Assembly (NCBI GenBank): GCA_948567375.1
Contig: OX419755.1
Location: forward strand, 45,389,001 to 45,453,000
DNA from: Lunularia cruciata
Taxonomy: Eukaryota; Streptophyta; Marchantiopsida; Lunulariales; Lunulariaceae
DNA: 64,000 bases
Direction of reading: 5' to 3'
Shown here: positions 11,401-24,060 of the stretch, piece after piece
How the letters are laid out: the number at the start of each line of letters is the position of its first letter
How positions within the stretch are numbered: position 1 is the first letter of the stretch
The notes under the pieces: model-generated
What the model was told of the DNA's origin: nothing
The model's database searches: none
What the model saw: only the letters and a program-made list of their open reading frames with translations
Position numbers and translations under genes: made by a program

Positions 11401-14400
11401 CTAAAAGTGCGGAAGATAAAGCTAATCCAGTCATGGTACTGAACTCATAGGACAAAGACGCACCCCAGATACAGACTCGGCACCAGTTTCCTCTTTCAGT
11501 ATGCCTCGAGCCTTCAAACGTTGTTTCAATAGATCTGGCAAATCGGTTTTCTCGCTCTCGCTATCATATTCATTCACGCCCCCTTGCCCGACCTCATTTC
11601 TGCCCGGTCTTACGCGTTCATCTTTGAAATTGCGATGGCTCATGTTCGAGCCAAACCTCTGATTGTTGTGTTCTGGTTCCGCCAACAGACCCGCTGGTCC
11701 GTGCCTAGGACCACTTTGCTGCCCATCATGAATGCGCTCAGGAGACAGGTCGCGACCATCTGTTCTGAACCCACTTGAAGCAGTACCAATACTGAACATC
11801 GGAGTTCGAACACTGTTGTAATATGCCCCTCCTCCTGGTACTCCGTACCCGTTTCCAATCTCCAAATTCTCTGCACGAAACAGACAGCGCAACCTACCTT
11901 CAGTAAAAACTTGCTGAGATTCTAGAAAGATCCTGCGATATCCACAAATGGTTTCTCAACTATGAAATGACTGAAGCCACGAGAATCTAATATATTTCTG
12001 CTGAGATGATCCACAAATCTTATTCGGATATGTATAATAACTATCAATTAGCTAAAATCCGGAGACAGGTAAAGTTCAAAAGGGTTTCTAGCACACTACA
12101 AATAAACCAGGGTCATTACACTTCACACAGCATTTGTCGGTGTCCTCGAAAGAAGTGCCGTGACATGTAAACTTGAGTTTTGATAGACTCATGCAGACAG
12201 CCCACCACATTCTCCGGTGTAAAGGACCAATTTGACGCTCTTTAGGTCTCAATATACGAGATTTACTATATCATTTAATAAACTCGACAAAATCATTGTA
12301 GCTGGATCAAGAAGTGCATGTTTCCACGTTCAGGAATTAACGGCATGGCTGAAGAGTTCCAAATGAGCAAATCGCAGTACAGATTGAAGACCATTCTTGG
12401 TGACGATATGGACGAGGGAAACATCAGGCACAGCACTGCTAGTAAGATAGAAGAAGACAAGGCTTGCTTCCATAATCTTTACGGGCCTCTCCTTCCATCG
12501 GACACACTCAACGTACATTTACTGGACTAACAACGCCAAAACAAGAATCGTACTAACCATTCAAAATATGAAGTACTCGCCCTGACTGAATGGGAACGTT
12601 GAGTGAACATGAAATAGTCCACATTCACTAGAACAACATATTCTACCCATGACAAGTTGTTGCAAATCACGACCTTCTAAAGTCTTGACATGAACAGTCT
12701 TATGGCGGGTAACTTGAGAACCTACCCTGATACGGGAACTCAAGTAAGATGTTGGTAAGTGAGGACACATTGACATAGATGGATGACAAACAGCACTCAG
12801 TATCTAGGGTTCCCAAGTTCCACCATATAGTTAGGATCCTTCCAAGTAATCCGGATCTTCTCCAAATTTTACCAGTTGACTTCACCAGCAAATTTCAACA
12901 GACATCTCCGAAATTTGAAAGCTTTCTATTATAGCAGTAAAATACACCAATTCAAGGGACTTGACAATCGTGAGCAGTAGCTGCTTTGCACCCTTAAAAC
13001 ATTCAAGAACTGCCATGCCCGATAAACCGAATACCACCACCTTGGTCATGTTGATTGGATCTTCCACGCTTGGAAGCAATGTCCACTCGATGTTCAGAAG
13101 TCATCCTCAAAAGTTTCTCCTGCAAGCACATTGTACAAGTTTCACGAAATCTCCATCCAAACATCAGCAGTTGCGGATTGGGTGAAACGTCCATCTCGAT
13201 GGCCCACAAATCCACTCGTACAAGCCTCCATAGAAATCCCAGTTCTGGACGTTAAAAAATCCTCTCGTTACAGAGGTAGCAGGGATCACCACACGGAGTT
13301 CAGAGAGTTTAAGCCTAGCAGCTGCTCTCCAAACCCCTATGATCAATCGCGCAACAGGACATCAAACGGATATCATGGTAGAGGTTCTCACCTTTAGGTC
13401 ACCGGGATCGTGTCGGATTGATAAAATATCTCTTTCTGCCATCTCCATCGTTTCATGAGGTCTCTTTTCACGTCTGTGTTCATTTGCACAGGAGAACACA
13501 AAAGCGCTTGCTCAAAACAGACATTCAAAAACACTATGAACTACATAATCCATTTTTCTTAAATTTGATAGAGATATGTGGACACTCCTAGTTCGTTTTC
13601 ATCCTCAACTTCCAAATGTCAGCACGGAGGTAACGATGATATGGTGAGAGCAATTTCGCCCGCTTGTGTCAGCCGTGATCACGTCCATGCATGGCAGAAA
13701 GCAAGAGCAAGACTCCACGTACAACCCTCAGCCTTCCCGTAACATAGAGCAATTTCAACTTCAACCAGTAACCAACGTACCACTCACCTGTGCAGGGATA
13801 TAATCTCGTGCGCACTATTTTCCTGAAAATCACCCAAGAAGACGTAAGCCTGTCTTAGTAATACTCCGAACATGGAACCAATTCAGCATACATCAAGAAG
13901 GATGAGAAGACAAGATATCAGGTCATAAGACTTAATGAACGGTTATGAAAAACTGTCAATTTAGAACTATATACCGGTTACTACGTAACTGAATCTATAA
14001 TCTACAACAGAGTGAGTGAAGAATGTACGTGGAAAGAGAGCACATGCGCATATTAGGACACGTAGATTGAAATTGTACTTATTCAAATTGAAATAGTGAT
14101 ATGTGCATTTTAAAACCGCCCGTTAGAACTGATTCCATGCACATGTAAATCGATTGACATATTTTGAAATCGAATTCACGCATAAATGGGGAGTGCAATC
14201 TGAAGTACGTTGTTCTCCAGACTACGTGGACCTTATCCTAGAGCATGCCATGTCATGGTGCTGACTTCCACCATGAATAACAAGCTACTTCAGTACCTAC
14301 AATCGCTGGCCTTCGGCAGATGCACCACCATCAACCAGGATTCCTTTTCTTCAAGAAGTTTAAGGATATCCCAGTCACTCTCCTGGCTAGATGTAATGAG

Positions 14401-16320
14401 GACTACTAGAACGCTTGATCATCAAAGCAAGACTTTGGAAGGACTCGGAACCATACAGGAAAAAAAGGACTTGAGACTGGTTTATATGGAAAACAACTGA
14501 AACTTATGTATTATTAGTCCTAGACATCACCCGCTCAATGTTAAAGCAAAATAAATGTAATGGATAAAAGTATACCTGTTCACGAAGTACAGCTTCTTGT
14601 ACTGCTAGCTCCATGGACGCCCCATGATTACTGCGGCTATCCATGTTCGAAACAGGGCCAATGTGTCCACTTTGTTTATTAGGAAGTCCCGGTGGTTGTC
14701 CAGAGCCGGATCCTGGGTACCAAGGTTTGTGAGATATTGACGGCAGCCAAGAATCAGGTTGGGATATTACAGCATCTTTGGAAGACTGCTCTTCTGGAAC
14801 AGGATCCCATCGTGACTTCCGCTTCTGCTCTCGCTGCAACTTGGGTTCATCGTATGATAAATCCTGAACTGAAGATTTTTCCTGAGATGAGAAGCCCTGT
14901 GATAGGGAACTCTGTGACTGATGTACACCTGCCGAATGCTGTTGACTAGCGACTTCGGATAGGTAGCGCGAGGCAACAATCTCCTGGTTTGCATTGCCCG
15001 GTGGCCAGTGATTCACTTGCTGGTTTGGATTATATTGCGGAGGAGGCCGAGATTGGTGCCAGGGAGGTGGCCCCATCCCACGTGGTCCTTGAGGAAATTG
15101 ATAATGGTTCTGATAAAGTTGAGGCTCCGATTGATGTTGTCCAGACGGCTGATACTGTGGGACATGTGCAGCATTATGACTGCTTTCCTGTGCTGGACCT
15201 TGTGAAGTTCCACCAAAAGGCGCTGGGTGAAATTTGGAAGCATGTTGTGCAGGATCTCCCTGTGGAACTGGAGGTTGAGGCGCCTGGTGACCATGTTGAG
15301 GAGGCGAAACAAACTGTGAACTTCGGCCAGTACTATTACGACTATCAGACTGTGAAGAATAGTCTGAAGGGGCATCATGAAACTTAGAAGGACGCCCAGA
15401 GCCTCCCACTGGCAGTGAAGGTTCGGGTACTTGTTGGGTAGGTGGGATCGTGTTGGGATTCATCGACCTTCCATGTGACTGAGGAGCTGGTGGTTGGAAC
15501 TGATCAGCTCTTTGGGGAAACCTTAGCCCAGGCCCACCAGGCCCGTCTTGTGGTGTTGAATGTGATGGAGGACCTGGGAGAGATCCACGTGATTGGGGGA
15601 GCTGGGGACCTGGAGGCCCTTGGCCAACACCGTATAACTGCGACCCTGGAGGACCGAAAGCATGTAATCCTTGAGGAGCCGACGGAACCCCTTGCGAAGT
15701 ATTCTCACCGGTTGGAAGGGGTGATGAGAATGAGTGAGGAATCCCATGATGGTGAGGATAGGGGAAGGGTGGCGGACCGGCTAGGACAACCTGAGGATGT
15801 GAACTTGCTTGAAAGGAAGACATCCCAGTTCCATTTCCTGGAGGGTTAACATGATGAGAAGCTTGGGGCTGTGGTTGAGACTGGAGCTGGACATTAGTGA
15901 GAGGGAAAGTACCAGGAGCTTGGTGACTCGGCAAGGGTGACACTGAGTAAGGAGGATGATGTGCAGAAGGGGGAGTGGGTAGACCATTTGGTCTCTGTTG
16001 ATGTCCATAAGGTTGAGGCGACGGCTTAGAACCGTTTAGCTGAGCAGGAGAAGGTGCAAGACGATCCTGCATCGGAAGAGGTGGAAAAGCTACAGATCCA
16101 GAAACCTGCAAATGCTGAGAAGGGGATGCATGAGGAGGTCCGATATATGGACCTTGGGGTCGTTGGTGGAAGGGAGGAGGAATAGGTCCTGGAGCTTGAG
16201 GAGGACCGATTATGGGACCTGCGAAAGCGGGATTTAGGGTACCTGTGTCAATGCGCGGATGCTGCAAAGGATCTTCTTTGGAGGCCCACATTGGTGAGGC
16301 AACCGATGAAGCTTTCATTC
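8472..16320 (-). CDS. PQBP1-type WW-domain splicing-factor-like protein
   Basis: Twelve coding exons join in phase at GT-AG sites: 16320-14576, 13822-13788, 13473-13392, 13119-13041, 11870-11473, 10925-10863, 10557-10389, 10227-10020, 9907-9716, 9523-9398, 8848-8797 and 8627-8472 (stop TAA). From the first in-frame ATG (16318) this gives about 1,100 residues. Residues 1-580 are rich in Pro, Gln, Gly, Ser and His and include KRKSRWDP. Two WW domains follow: about 796-826 (LPAGW to QWERP) and 844-875 (PPDW to SWERP). A Cys cluster, CAGCGGWG with YCNHCTR, lies near 906-928. The C-terminus has [19 protein letters not shown] and [15 protein letters not shown], the PQBP1 signature that in animals binds the U5 15-kDa spliceosomal protein. 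I infer a nuclear role in pre-mRNA splicing. Human PQBP1 is far shorter; the Pro/Gln-rich extension is the plant-side novelty. Exon borders are predictions by eye; the 5' end is unresolved. Confidence 0.88.
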
Positions 16321-16372
16321 CTAAGAGCACAAGAAACCATAAGTGAGCAGGACTCATAGACTTCAACATTAC

Positions 16373-16458
16373 CAACTACACTCCTCCATGTGCCTCGATT
16401 GTCAAGTTCAAGCCCACCAAAATCCAGAGACAATCTACTTTCACTATTATTCACAAAG
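16373..16458 (-). CDS. Probable upstream coding exon of the WW-domain gene
   Basis: An acceptor (GGCCAG) opens an 86-base frame reading FVNNSESRLSLDFGGLELD and on to WRSVV. It ends in phase 1 at a GTAATG donor whose joined codon (G + GA) leads straight into [14 protein letters not shown] of the large exon. The intervening intron would be only 52 bases (16321-16372), with a T-rich stretch before CTTAG, which is short for a plant. The alternative is unspliced reading from an ATG at 16369, which would add the hydrophobic segment [12 protein letters not shown] and look like a signal peptide, unlikely for a nuclear protein. Transcript data would settle it. Confidence 0.5.
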
Positions 16459-18240
16459 CTGGCCACCAGATAGAAAGATCAAGAGGGTTGACCTGCACTT
16501 CGTGATCTGATGTCACGCGTCCCTCATGAAACATTGATTTTACAAAATAACGGGCTGAACATCCGGCTGTGCAATGACCTGAAACAGACGAGGACAACCT
16601 GAAAATGGTTTTCCAGCAGAACATTATGTGGTATCAAGAATCTCTAGTCAATATCCTTGCGTGGGCACTTTAACCACGTATAGAAAAAATAAGATCGAAG
16701 TCACCTCTGCAGTTCCAGCGTATACCGACAAGCTTGGAATATATGACAAGCTTATAACATGCTTGGTAAGGTTTCTACATGTCAGTAATTACATGTATAG
16801 GCAACTCATCGAAAGAACACATGATCCGAAGACAATGTTAGTTGGTAGTTACACCTACAGACGACACATGTATGGAATATAAGAGAAGAAGAAAAACACA
16901 TTGAAACCCTACAAAAGAAAAGTAATAGATAAGAAATTTCCCAGTCAACAATTTCCATCAAACGAATACGGAAGGGCAAGAGGACAACACCAGGTATTCG
17001 TTGCAAGAAATCTATACTCGCAGCCAAAATATGCAGCCAACTGGGCAAGAAATCAAAACTACTCTGCCAGATTCAAAATGCTAGTGACAATTGATAGTGA
17101 GAGCAACCAAGATGGTATCTGTGACATCCAGTATCGCAAATTATACTGTGCTTGAGGGGGAGATTGCAAAACTCATGGGGTAGCAATACTTTGATTACTG
17201 ATGACCAAATTACGTGCAATGTGAAATTAGCAAGCTCGGGACGGCATTGGATACTTGGCGGCACATCACCACTATCTAGAAGAATTGGAACGCAATATAA
17301 GGGAAAATAAGCTAAATAATCAATCCTGTTGTGATTTAATCAGTTCTTCTTTATGTTGATATTAACACCACCATCCTGCAACGCAGAGAAGGTGAATTTC
17401 CAAACCCCAGTTTGAGATGTGATAAGCAGCCACGAACAACCATTAGAGGCAGTCAGTGACTGTTCTGGGAAAGCCACCCTTGGCGCGAAGGAAAGGTGGG
17501 AATTAGCGTAGCACTACAGAACCTTGTAGACAACTCTCTTGCACAATGTGTCCCGCCAAACGGTTGCCTCGAGGTGAAATACCGCTCCTGTTTAATCCAA
17601 CCTAATTCGAGTCCAGGTGCACCATCTCTTCATAGCAGCTCATTTGAGATCCGTTCAGTAAAGTAAACACCCTATTCGCAGATTTCCAGCGCTGGAGACC
17701 GACCAAATGGGTTAAACAAAAAGTTAAGGTACAGACAACCTATACCTTTTCAGGTTCATCAGAATTACTTCCTGACAGGAACATCATCGTCTTTGACCAT
17801 CCTCAAGGCTTTTCTCTACTCCGCAGATAGTGTCTTTCAACTTTCTCACAATTCCTAACCATGCGCGCTCTCTTAACTTCAAGATTATCAAAAATCCCAT
17901 GACCAAATAGTGAGAAACAAGTCAATTTCCAGCCCTAAATTCGATTCCACACTCAAGATTTGTGCCTCCGTTCTACGCTCTTATCCTCTTTTTCGTACGC
18001 AGACAATTCACGCGACCGCATAACATCACGTCCTTCACTCGGTGTTGCTTACCTCAACTCCACGGCGCCATCGTCTCCAGGAATCGTTCGTTCCTCTTCG
18101 CACATTTCTCAATTCGACATAATCCTTAAACCTCAAACTCCTCAAACAGTCTCGAGCTGCTGCCGCTATCACTGTACTTCAAGAGAAAGCACTCAGATGA
18201 GCCTGAAAACCGCCAAATAGAAGTTTCAGAAGTAGAGGCC
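16459..18240 (-). other. 5' region of the WW-domain gene, incompletely resolved
   Basis: This lies upstream of the confident exons and is less AT-rich than intergenic DNA. A candidate first exon is 17787-17746: ATG ATG TTC then a short acidic frame (MMFLSGSNSDEPEK) ending at a GTATAG donor. It resembles the acidic Gly/Ser-Asp-Glu stretch near the N-terminus of related plant WW proteins. Its phase does not fit the exon at 16373-16458 directly, so at least one more exon would be needed and I could not identify it. The promoter is probably within about 17.8-18.3 kb, but I see no decisive TATA element. Confidence 0.3.
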
Positions 18241-18692
18241 CCTTTATTTTGACAGGATTTCTCTCATATTCGCACGATTAACTTAGTAATGACGGGAAGA
18301 AAACTTGCTCTATGTCAAGCAAGAAAAAGAGACAAGATTCAGTTGGGACTTATGCTATTTGAGATGAGGTTGCAATTCACTAAGGTAAGAATGTATTAGG
18401 CTAGTTATTGGTTTTGTCAAGTTTCGAAACTTAATTCTGGTGGTATGTTCAAGTTAAAGAAACTTCACTCAAGATGTAGAAGATTAGCAATCATGGTCTC
18501 TATCGTAGACACAGTGATGGGTGCGAAAGTGCCCACTATATGGTTTTCTTATGTTTTCCTCTATAATGCATCAAGGTCGTGACTTAATACGAGTTGGGGA
18601 GCTGGTTCCCTATACTTAGTGCTTTTTCCGCCCTACTAATTTGCGATCTACACCTTACACTATATGTTCAATCTGGCTAGTACTAAAGGTAA

Positions 18693-18697
<5 letters not shown>
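18241..18697. other. Intergenic DNA between host gene and repeats
   Basis: This is the likely upstream flank of the WW-domain gene. No conserved coding frame or RNA gene is visible. Confidence 0.35.

Positions 18698-18749
<52 letters not shown>
18698..18749. repeat. (AT)n microsatellite
   Basis: About 26 uninterrupted TA dinucleotides followed by GTATATATG. An apparent minus-strand reading frame ending in repeated Ile-Tyr is only the translation of this tract. Confidence 0.95.
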
Positions 18750-18757
<8 letters not shown>

Positions 18758-21700
18758 GTCTTGTTTCATTATATCATTCCTTGTCCGTATGTTGATTAAA
18801 ATTTCGAGAAAACAGTGGAGATCTAGTTCAAACATTGTAAACTCGATTCTATTCAAATTAAAGAAGTCAAGTCTTTTGCTGTATAGTATCCATCTCGTAA
18901 AAGATTTGGAAGTTGGTAGGCTAAGTGTGTCTATCCAGAACTCCATGGAGGAGAGCGAGGTCTCTTGGAACAGATGGTGTAGAGACTCGTATGACTTTGA
19001 TTGTTCAACTGGAATCATATGTGGTTTGAACAAAGAAAACCTTCCTACATTTGGAGTTAATGGAAAAAGTATCGGTTGGTCCTTGGGACAATTCACAAGG
19101 AAACAGTCACATTAGAGGATGTTGTACACTTTTTTACCAAATTTATTATTTTTATTTTTATTTTCTTAGTTGAAATATCCTTCTAAATTATGTCTGTTTA
19201 GGCAAAGTTACAAAGGTAACAAGTACAAAGCGAATGGCACTCAAAAGAAAGAATGCAAACTAAGAAATGACCCCAAAGGTTGGTCAAAGGCAAGACACTC
19301 AAGTCAGAGTAACTTCAGCCTAGACAAAATTTGGACTAAATATGATCATACTAGAAGAACTTTGGTCTAAACATCGAGGTATATAAGATCATACACGCCT
19401 TTGAGTGCACCACCATCTAGTTAAAGAACTGCCGTTGAAGGCCATTTGCATTTGGTGATGATCATGCATGTGTGGAGAAGGACTACACACCAAAAGCATG
19501 ACATGTGTTAGAAAGGAGTGCTCAACCACTCCGCAACCACCAAAGGATTGAAGAATGTTTGAGGAATTTGCACATAAACCAGGTGTTCATTGACCCATTT
19601 CCATAAAGAGATTTAGTCTTCAACTTTGAACAAATCTAGAATATCCCAAGTTTTCAAAGTATTCGTAGTCTTCCCTACCTTAGTACTCAACAAACATTCA
19701 TCTTTGTACCTAAAATCCATTTGATATGAAACATGGTATTTGTCTAGAAACCCGTGATGAAGGTACCCAAAGCCATTTTGTGAAGTCCAATTATAAATAA
19801 GTGGGTAATGTATTGTATGGGTGAGGTGAATTAGAGCAAGCATTTGGGCTTCTTGATCTAGAACTGGGAATTGAGTGACTTTAAGATTATCCACAAGATG
19901 AGTAGGAAGAAGGGAGAAGACAACAAGGGACTTGGGAGACAACTCCTACAATTGGACCAAGGAGAATTGGAGGAATGTGTTAAGATTGGATACAAGACCG
20001 CAAGAAACATGACCTTGGAGACAAAGTTTGCAAAAAATATGCTCACCAACAACATCAAAGTGACCTTCACAAAGAAGCAGCAAAAAGACAATGGGTGGAG
20101 AGTCTGAAGTTATAAGGATCTGCTCCAAAGATTGATCATTGAAGTGGTTATGAACTTATTCAAGCATAAACCAACAACTTACTTGACAACAACCAAGCCG
20201 TATTCTTCAAATACATGTACCAAGATGAACTTGTGAATTGGGCTAGCATGTTTCACTACCAAGCAAGGAGTTGGCACAAAGAATTTGAGGAAGATGGTGG
20301 AGCTACTTACTTGGCTCCCTTTGCAATCACTTCTACATGGGGCTCAACTTGTTAACCAAGGAGGAGTAGAAGAAATTACCAAGCCACTTCCAACTAGCGG
20401 TGTACTTTTCTTCATAACCCAAGGAGAAATTGATGATCAAGGAGTATCAAGAGGTTGAATATGAAGTACATAACAATCAGGGAATTTATGCCAATAGACA
20501 AGGAAAGAGCTACCAAGAAGAAGAAGAAGAAGAAGAAGAAGAAGAAGAAGAATAAGAAGAAGAATCTTTCACTCTACAAGGATTGGCAGCGAAATTTAGA
20601 AAAAGAGAACATTCCAAAGATGTATAATCTACTCCAAATCTAGATCCAAGTGAAGAACAAGAGAACCAGTCCAAGAACAAAGTGAGACCTCCCGTTGACA
20701 CAACACATCTTTGAGTCTTGACCAAGAGTCCAAAGTCCAAGGAAATGGGAGGATGAATAACAAAAATCAACCAAAACTAAAACTTTGGCCCAAAGTAGAA
20801 CCGGAGGAAGAAGCCAAGAACAAAGCCAAAGTTCAAGAAGAAGAGGAAATCAAAGGTTCTCCACTCAATTATGAGTTTTAGAAGGAGGAGAAATGTAGTA
20901 AGGAATCCAATTGTTGGTCAAGAATGGAGTGCACTTTGTTATATATTTGGTAGGAGCAGAACTATAGTTCATGGAGTTGATACTTTGCAATACTAAAATA
21001 AGCGTTTGGAGATGGTATATTACACTTCCTTGGTGCACAAAATGCACAAGGAGATTATACTTGGAAGGAGAAGGAAGAAAAATAAAAGGAAGAGATACTT
21101 AAAGCCCAAAACCCATACAAGGAGGAAGCAAAGAAGGTGAACTCAATGATGCATGAGATCTTTGAAGTAAGAAGATATAATTCCTCCATCATCATAGGAT
21201 AGAAGAGGCAATAAGAAGAACTTGGAAGATTGCAACTAGAATTGGGCATGTTTTGTATGGAGAAGAAGGAGATGTAGCTTGGATATGAAGATCATCTTTG
21301 AGCCAAAGACAAAGAAGTGGTGAGCATTTGTAGCAAATTAGAGAATATTAATATTTAGATTATGATCCTAGACCTACATATAGCCAACTATTGAAAGGAA
21401 GTGGCATTGTAGTTGGACCAGCTAGGCAAAGACTTGAAGAAGGAAAAGGAAGATAGGGGAATGAACTGACCCTAAATGGTAGAAGAAGTGAAGAAACAAG
21501 TAGGCATTTTGAACCAACACTTGGAGGAAGAGAAGTTGAAGGCTATTGAATAGTTGGAGGAAGCTCAATATCAACTCATGGAGATGTTGAAAGAGGAAGA
21601 CAAAGAGAAGGCAATGAATGCAAAGATACACAAATGTAAATTGTAGGTCTAGAAGTTGAAGGATGAACTTGTAAAGAGGAGAAAATGGACCAATTAGCAA

Positions 21701-21985
21701 TTAGGCTTAAGGAACATTTAGATAGGAAGTCCATTGAAGTTTATGATACCTATCTATTAAAGACAGCATAATATAGGGAGCAAACCAAAGTACTCTTTGT
21801 AGTTTAGTGGCAATTGTAGTTCTTTGTAGTAAGGCAATAGGTCAAAGGTACTTTGCCTCACTAAAGGAAGAACCCTCATATTGTGTGAACCTTAGAGTAG
21901 CAAGTTAACCAAAGGACTTTGTAGTTATAAATATTTCAGGTGGGAATGCCTTTGGAGTTGTATAGGTTTTTGCAGTTGAGCAAGT
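18750..21985 (+). other. Decayed Lys/Glu-rich coding-like DNA, family unknown
   Basis: From about 19,160 to 21,760 the plus strand reads, through many stops, as a polar Lys/Glu-rich sequence with coiled-coil character. The clearest block is 21,470-21,700 (VGILNQHLEEEKLKAIE, then QYQLMEMLKEEDKEKA). The (AAG)n run at 20,513 belongs to the same composition. No catalytic domain, LTR or terminal repeat was recognised, so I cannot say whether it is TE-derived or an old host pseudogene. It abuts the 3' LTR of element A at 21,986, whose flank contains CTTTGGAGTTGTA, also seen at the other end of that element near 35,916. Confidence 0.3.
20513..20562. repeat. (AAG)n trinucleotide repeat
   Basis: Consecutive AAG units with one TAAG interruption near the 3' end. 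It reads as poly-Lys on the plus strand and poly-Ser on the minus strand; neither frame is a credible gene. Confidence 0.95.
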
Positions 21986-22531
21986 TGTTATGCGTATATA
22001 CATTGCTACTTAACATACATCATTGTCAACATCACACACTATTGAAGCACAACTCACATATAAGTCATCCATGGACTCTAAAGTGCCACAATAATCAGTT
22101 TGTTCACACAACTCAAATTACCCTCAATTAGATCAATACTTGATTTGTCACTCAATAATCTGCCTAAAACTATGCATAGATTACAGTCAAGCCACACCCA
22201 CTCTAGCTAAGAGAATCCAAGTGACACTCACCGGCCTCTGTCCACCATAGCCCGGAACTCAAAGGCTCAACATCAAAGAAGTGAGCTCTTTGGGATTGCA
22301 CTTCAAAAGTATACCTCCCTGGTCTCTAACCCTAATGGTCCCACTAACAATACATCCAACGGTGCAAATGGTGCTAAGTGATAGTGGGCCCTACTAGGTA
22401 GTTAGTACCCTGAACACAAAATCTGACCGCCAACAAGTAGTCTATGAGTAACTACCAAAATACTCTTGACTACCAACACTACCACTCCAGAGTCCAAGCA
22501 ATCTAGGTGCAATGCTATAAATGGGGTGACA
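21986..22531 (-). repeat. 3' LTR of element A
   Basis: On the minus strand it starts TGTCACCCCATTTATAGC and ends TATACGCATAACA. It aligns throughout with the LTRs at 58,286-58,839 and 62,659-63,190. Its last roughly 105 bases, starting TGGCACTTTAGAG in related copies, are also present as a second copy just outside the LTR (22,540-22,640). Confidence 0.8.
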
Positions 22532-22653
22532 ATTTTCATGCATATATACATTGCTACACAAATATACATTGTTGTCAACATCACACACTATATAAGCACA
22601 ACTCACACATAAGTCATAAATGGACTCAAAGTGCCACAATTGCCTCCCTAGTT
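22532..22653 (-). repeat. Extra LTR-end copy and polypurine tract, element A
   Basis: On the minus strand a purine-rich tract (ACTAGGGAGGCAAT) is followed by TGTGGCACTTTGAGTCC and about 100 bases matching the 3' end of the LTR, then by the LTR proper. The same arrangement is found in elements B and C. The polypurine tract therefore lies directly before this extra block rather than before TGTCAC, which leaves the true 5' edge of the LTR ambiguous. Confidence 0.65.
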
Positions 22654-22804
22654 GGCGGTTAGGTCACTTTAACTCCAAATAGCCATCTACTCCAAGTATA
22701 TGGTATACCCTATGGTGGGCAAAAGATCAAGAGGCCAAGTGCTATCAAGCCTCATCATTAGTTGCTTGTCTGTAATCTATACCATATAAAGGATGAACTA
22801 GCTA

Positions 22805-22945
22805 TAAGTTAAGTACATCTAGGACATAACCACTATCCTTGAGAAACCATCATAAGGGGAGGAGTCATACATGCTATATACTATTGTCTCAAATAGCTAT
22901 CACACACTAACATAGTGGCAGCTCTATTAGAAGAGTTGCATAACA
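22805..22945 (-). pseudogene. PHD-finger remnant of element A
   Basis: The minus strand reads WCMLCNSS, then MLVCDS, a stop, IACMTPPL and WLCPRCT. These are the same positions as the intact C4HC3 PHD finger of element B. Here one zinc-binding Cys has become Tyr (CDSY) and the Gly-Trp-His segment is lost, so the finger is non-functional. Its recognisable remains show the PHD finger was already part of the family when A inserted. Confidence 0.7.
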
Positions 22946-23199
22946 TACACCACAAGCCTAAACGTACAAGTGCCAAGCTTGGGTCCATAGTACCATCAAT
23001 GTTTGGGAGGTGGCATGGTGGCACAATTGCGCACATGATCCTTCCAAACAACACCATCACGTCCTTCCAAAACACAAGGACTCTAGATGGCAAAACCTTG
23101 TGCATTCTCAAGATAGTGCGGCCCATAGAAACATCAAGTGTCGTTGGTGTTGTATGTTCTAGATATACATAATCACCTAGATGAAATCAATAGATTGAG

Positions 23200-24060
23200 G
23201 GTTTATAACTTCCTCCTTGAATGGTAGTATAGCGTAAGGTATCCCTATGTTGAGCAATTGTCAAGTTTTCAAAAGCCATTGGCATCACTCTCCAAAAGAT
23301 CTTTGCCTGTTGATAACATGCACTCATCCATATATCTTGGTCATCTAAGTCCAACACTATAGTAGTATCTCAATGAATAGTTGCAGGTAATTTTGGATCT
23401 TGTCCATAGAGTAGAAAGTAAAGAGAGAAGGATGCCAAGGAGGCTTGTCAACTGAGCCAATAGCCCATGGCCAACCAAGGTAATTGGAGATCCCAATCTC
23501 CCAAGTGGCCTCTTTGCGAACCATACTTCCACAATCCTCTCTTCATTGTCTGAACCACTCTCTTTGCTAAGACATCTATGTTAGGGTGATCTTGGGAGGT
23601 GTTACAATGATCAATCAAAGCCTTATCACACAAGACTTGAAACTCCTCCAAGAACTCTGTACTGTAATCAACAAACCCTCAATTGGTGCACTAAAATGAC
23701 TAAGAACCCAATCCATGAGTGAGTAAGGCATCCCTTCATTGGACTTGTTAGGAAATGCCACCAACTCAATCCACTTGGAGAAGTGCTCTACCATCACCAA
23801 AACATACCGATGGTGTCTCATAGTCAACAATAAAGGTCCAACAAAGTCCAAACTCCAATGGTAATCCAATCTCATGATAGGTAATGAATGTAACTATGGT
23901 GTAGCAATATTAAATAATGCTCTAACTCGGTCACAAACCACACATCTAGAAACAAACTGATATACATCAATTTGCATACCGTGCCACCAATAATAACTCT
24001 AGAGTAAGCTATATGTATGCTTAAATCCAAAATGTCCTAGCTCCTCATGAGCATGACGGA
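23200..24060 (-). pseudogene. Integrase remnant of element A
   Basis: Minus-strand frames contain YHWSLDFVGPLLL, with the first catalytic Asp, then YVLVMVEHFSKWIE and, further on, GDWDLQLPWLAMGY, all matching the integrase of element B. Several frameshifts and stops separate them. The HHCC zinc-binding part lies near 23,880-24,060 and is degraded. Confidence 0.75.

Noticed and set aside
14330-14400. Minus-strand frame [13 protein letters not shown] considered as an extra WW-gene exon
   Set aside because: Its phase does not fit, and the exons at 13,822-13,788, 13,473-13,392 and 13,119-13,041 join the flanking exons in phase without it.
14989-15849. Long plus-strand open frames opposite the large WW-gene exon (14,989-15,387; 15,442-15,849)
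   Set aside because: They are antisense shadows of the Pro/Gln-rich exon; low stop density there comes from its codon composition, and they have no splice context or known domain.
18695-19096. Minus-strand frame of 133 codons ending in Ile-Tyr repeats
   Set aside because: The C-terminus is the (AT)n microsatellite and the remainder shows no conserved motif.
20455-20643. Poly-Lys frame
   Set aside because: Translation of the (AAG)n repeat with no start context or homologous domain.
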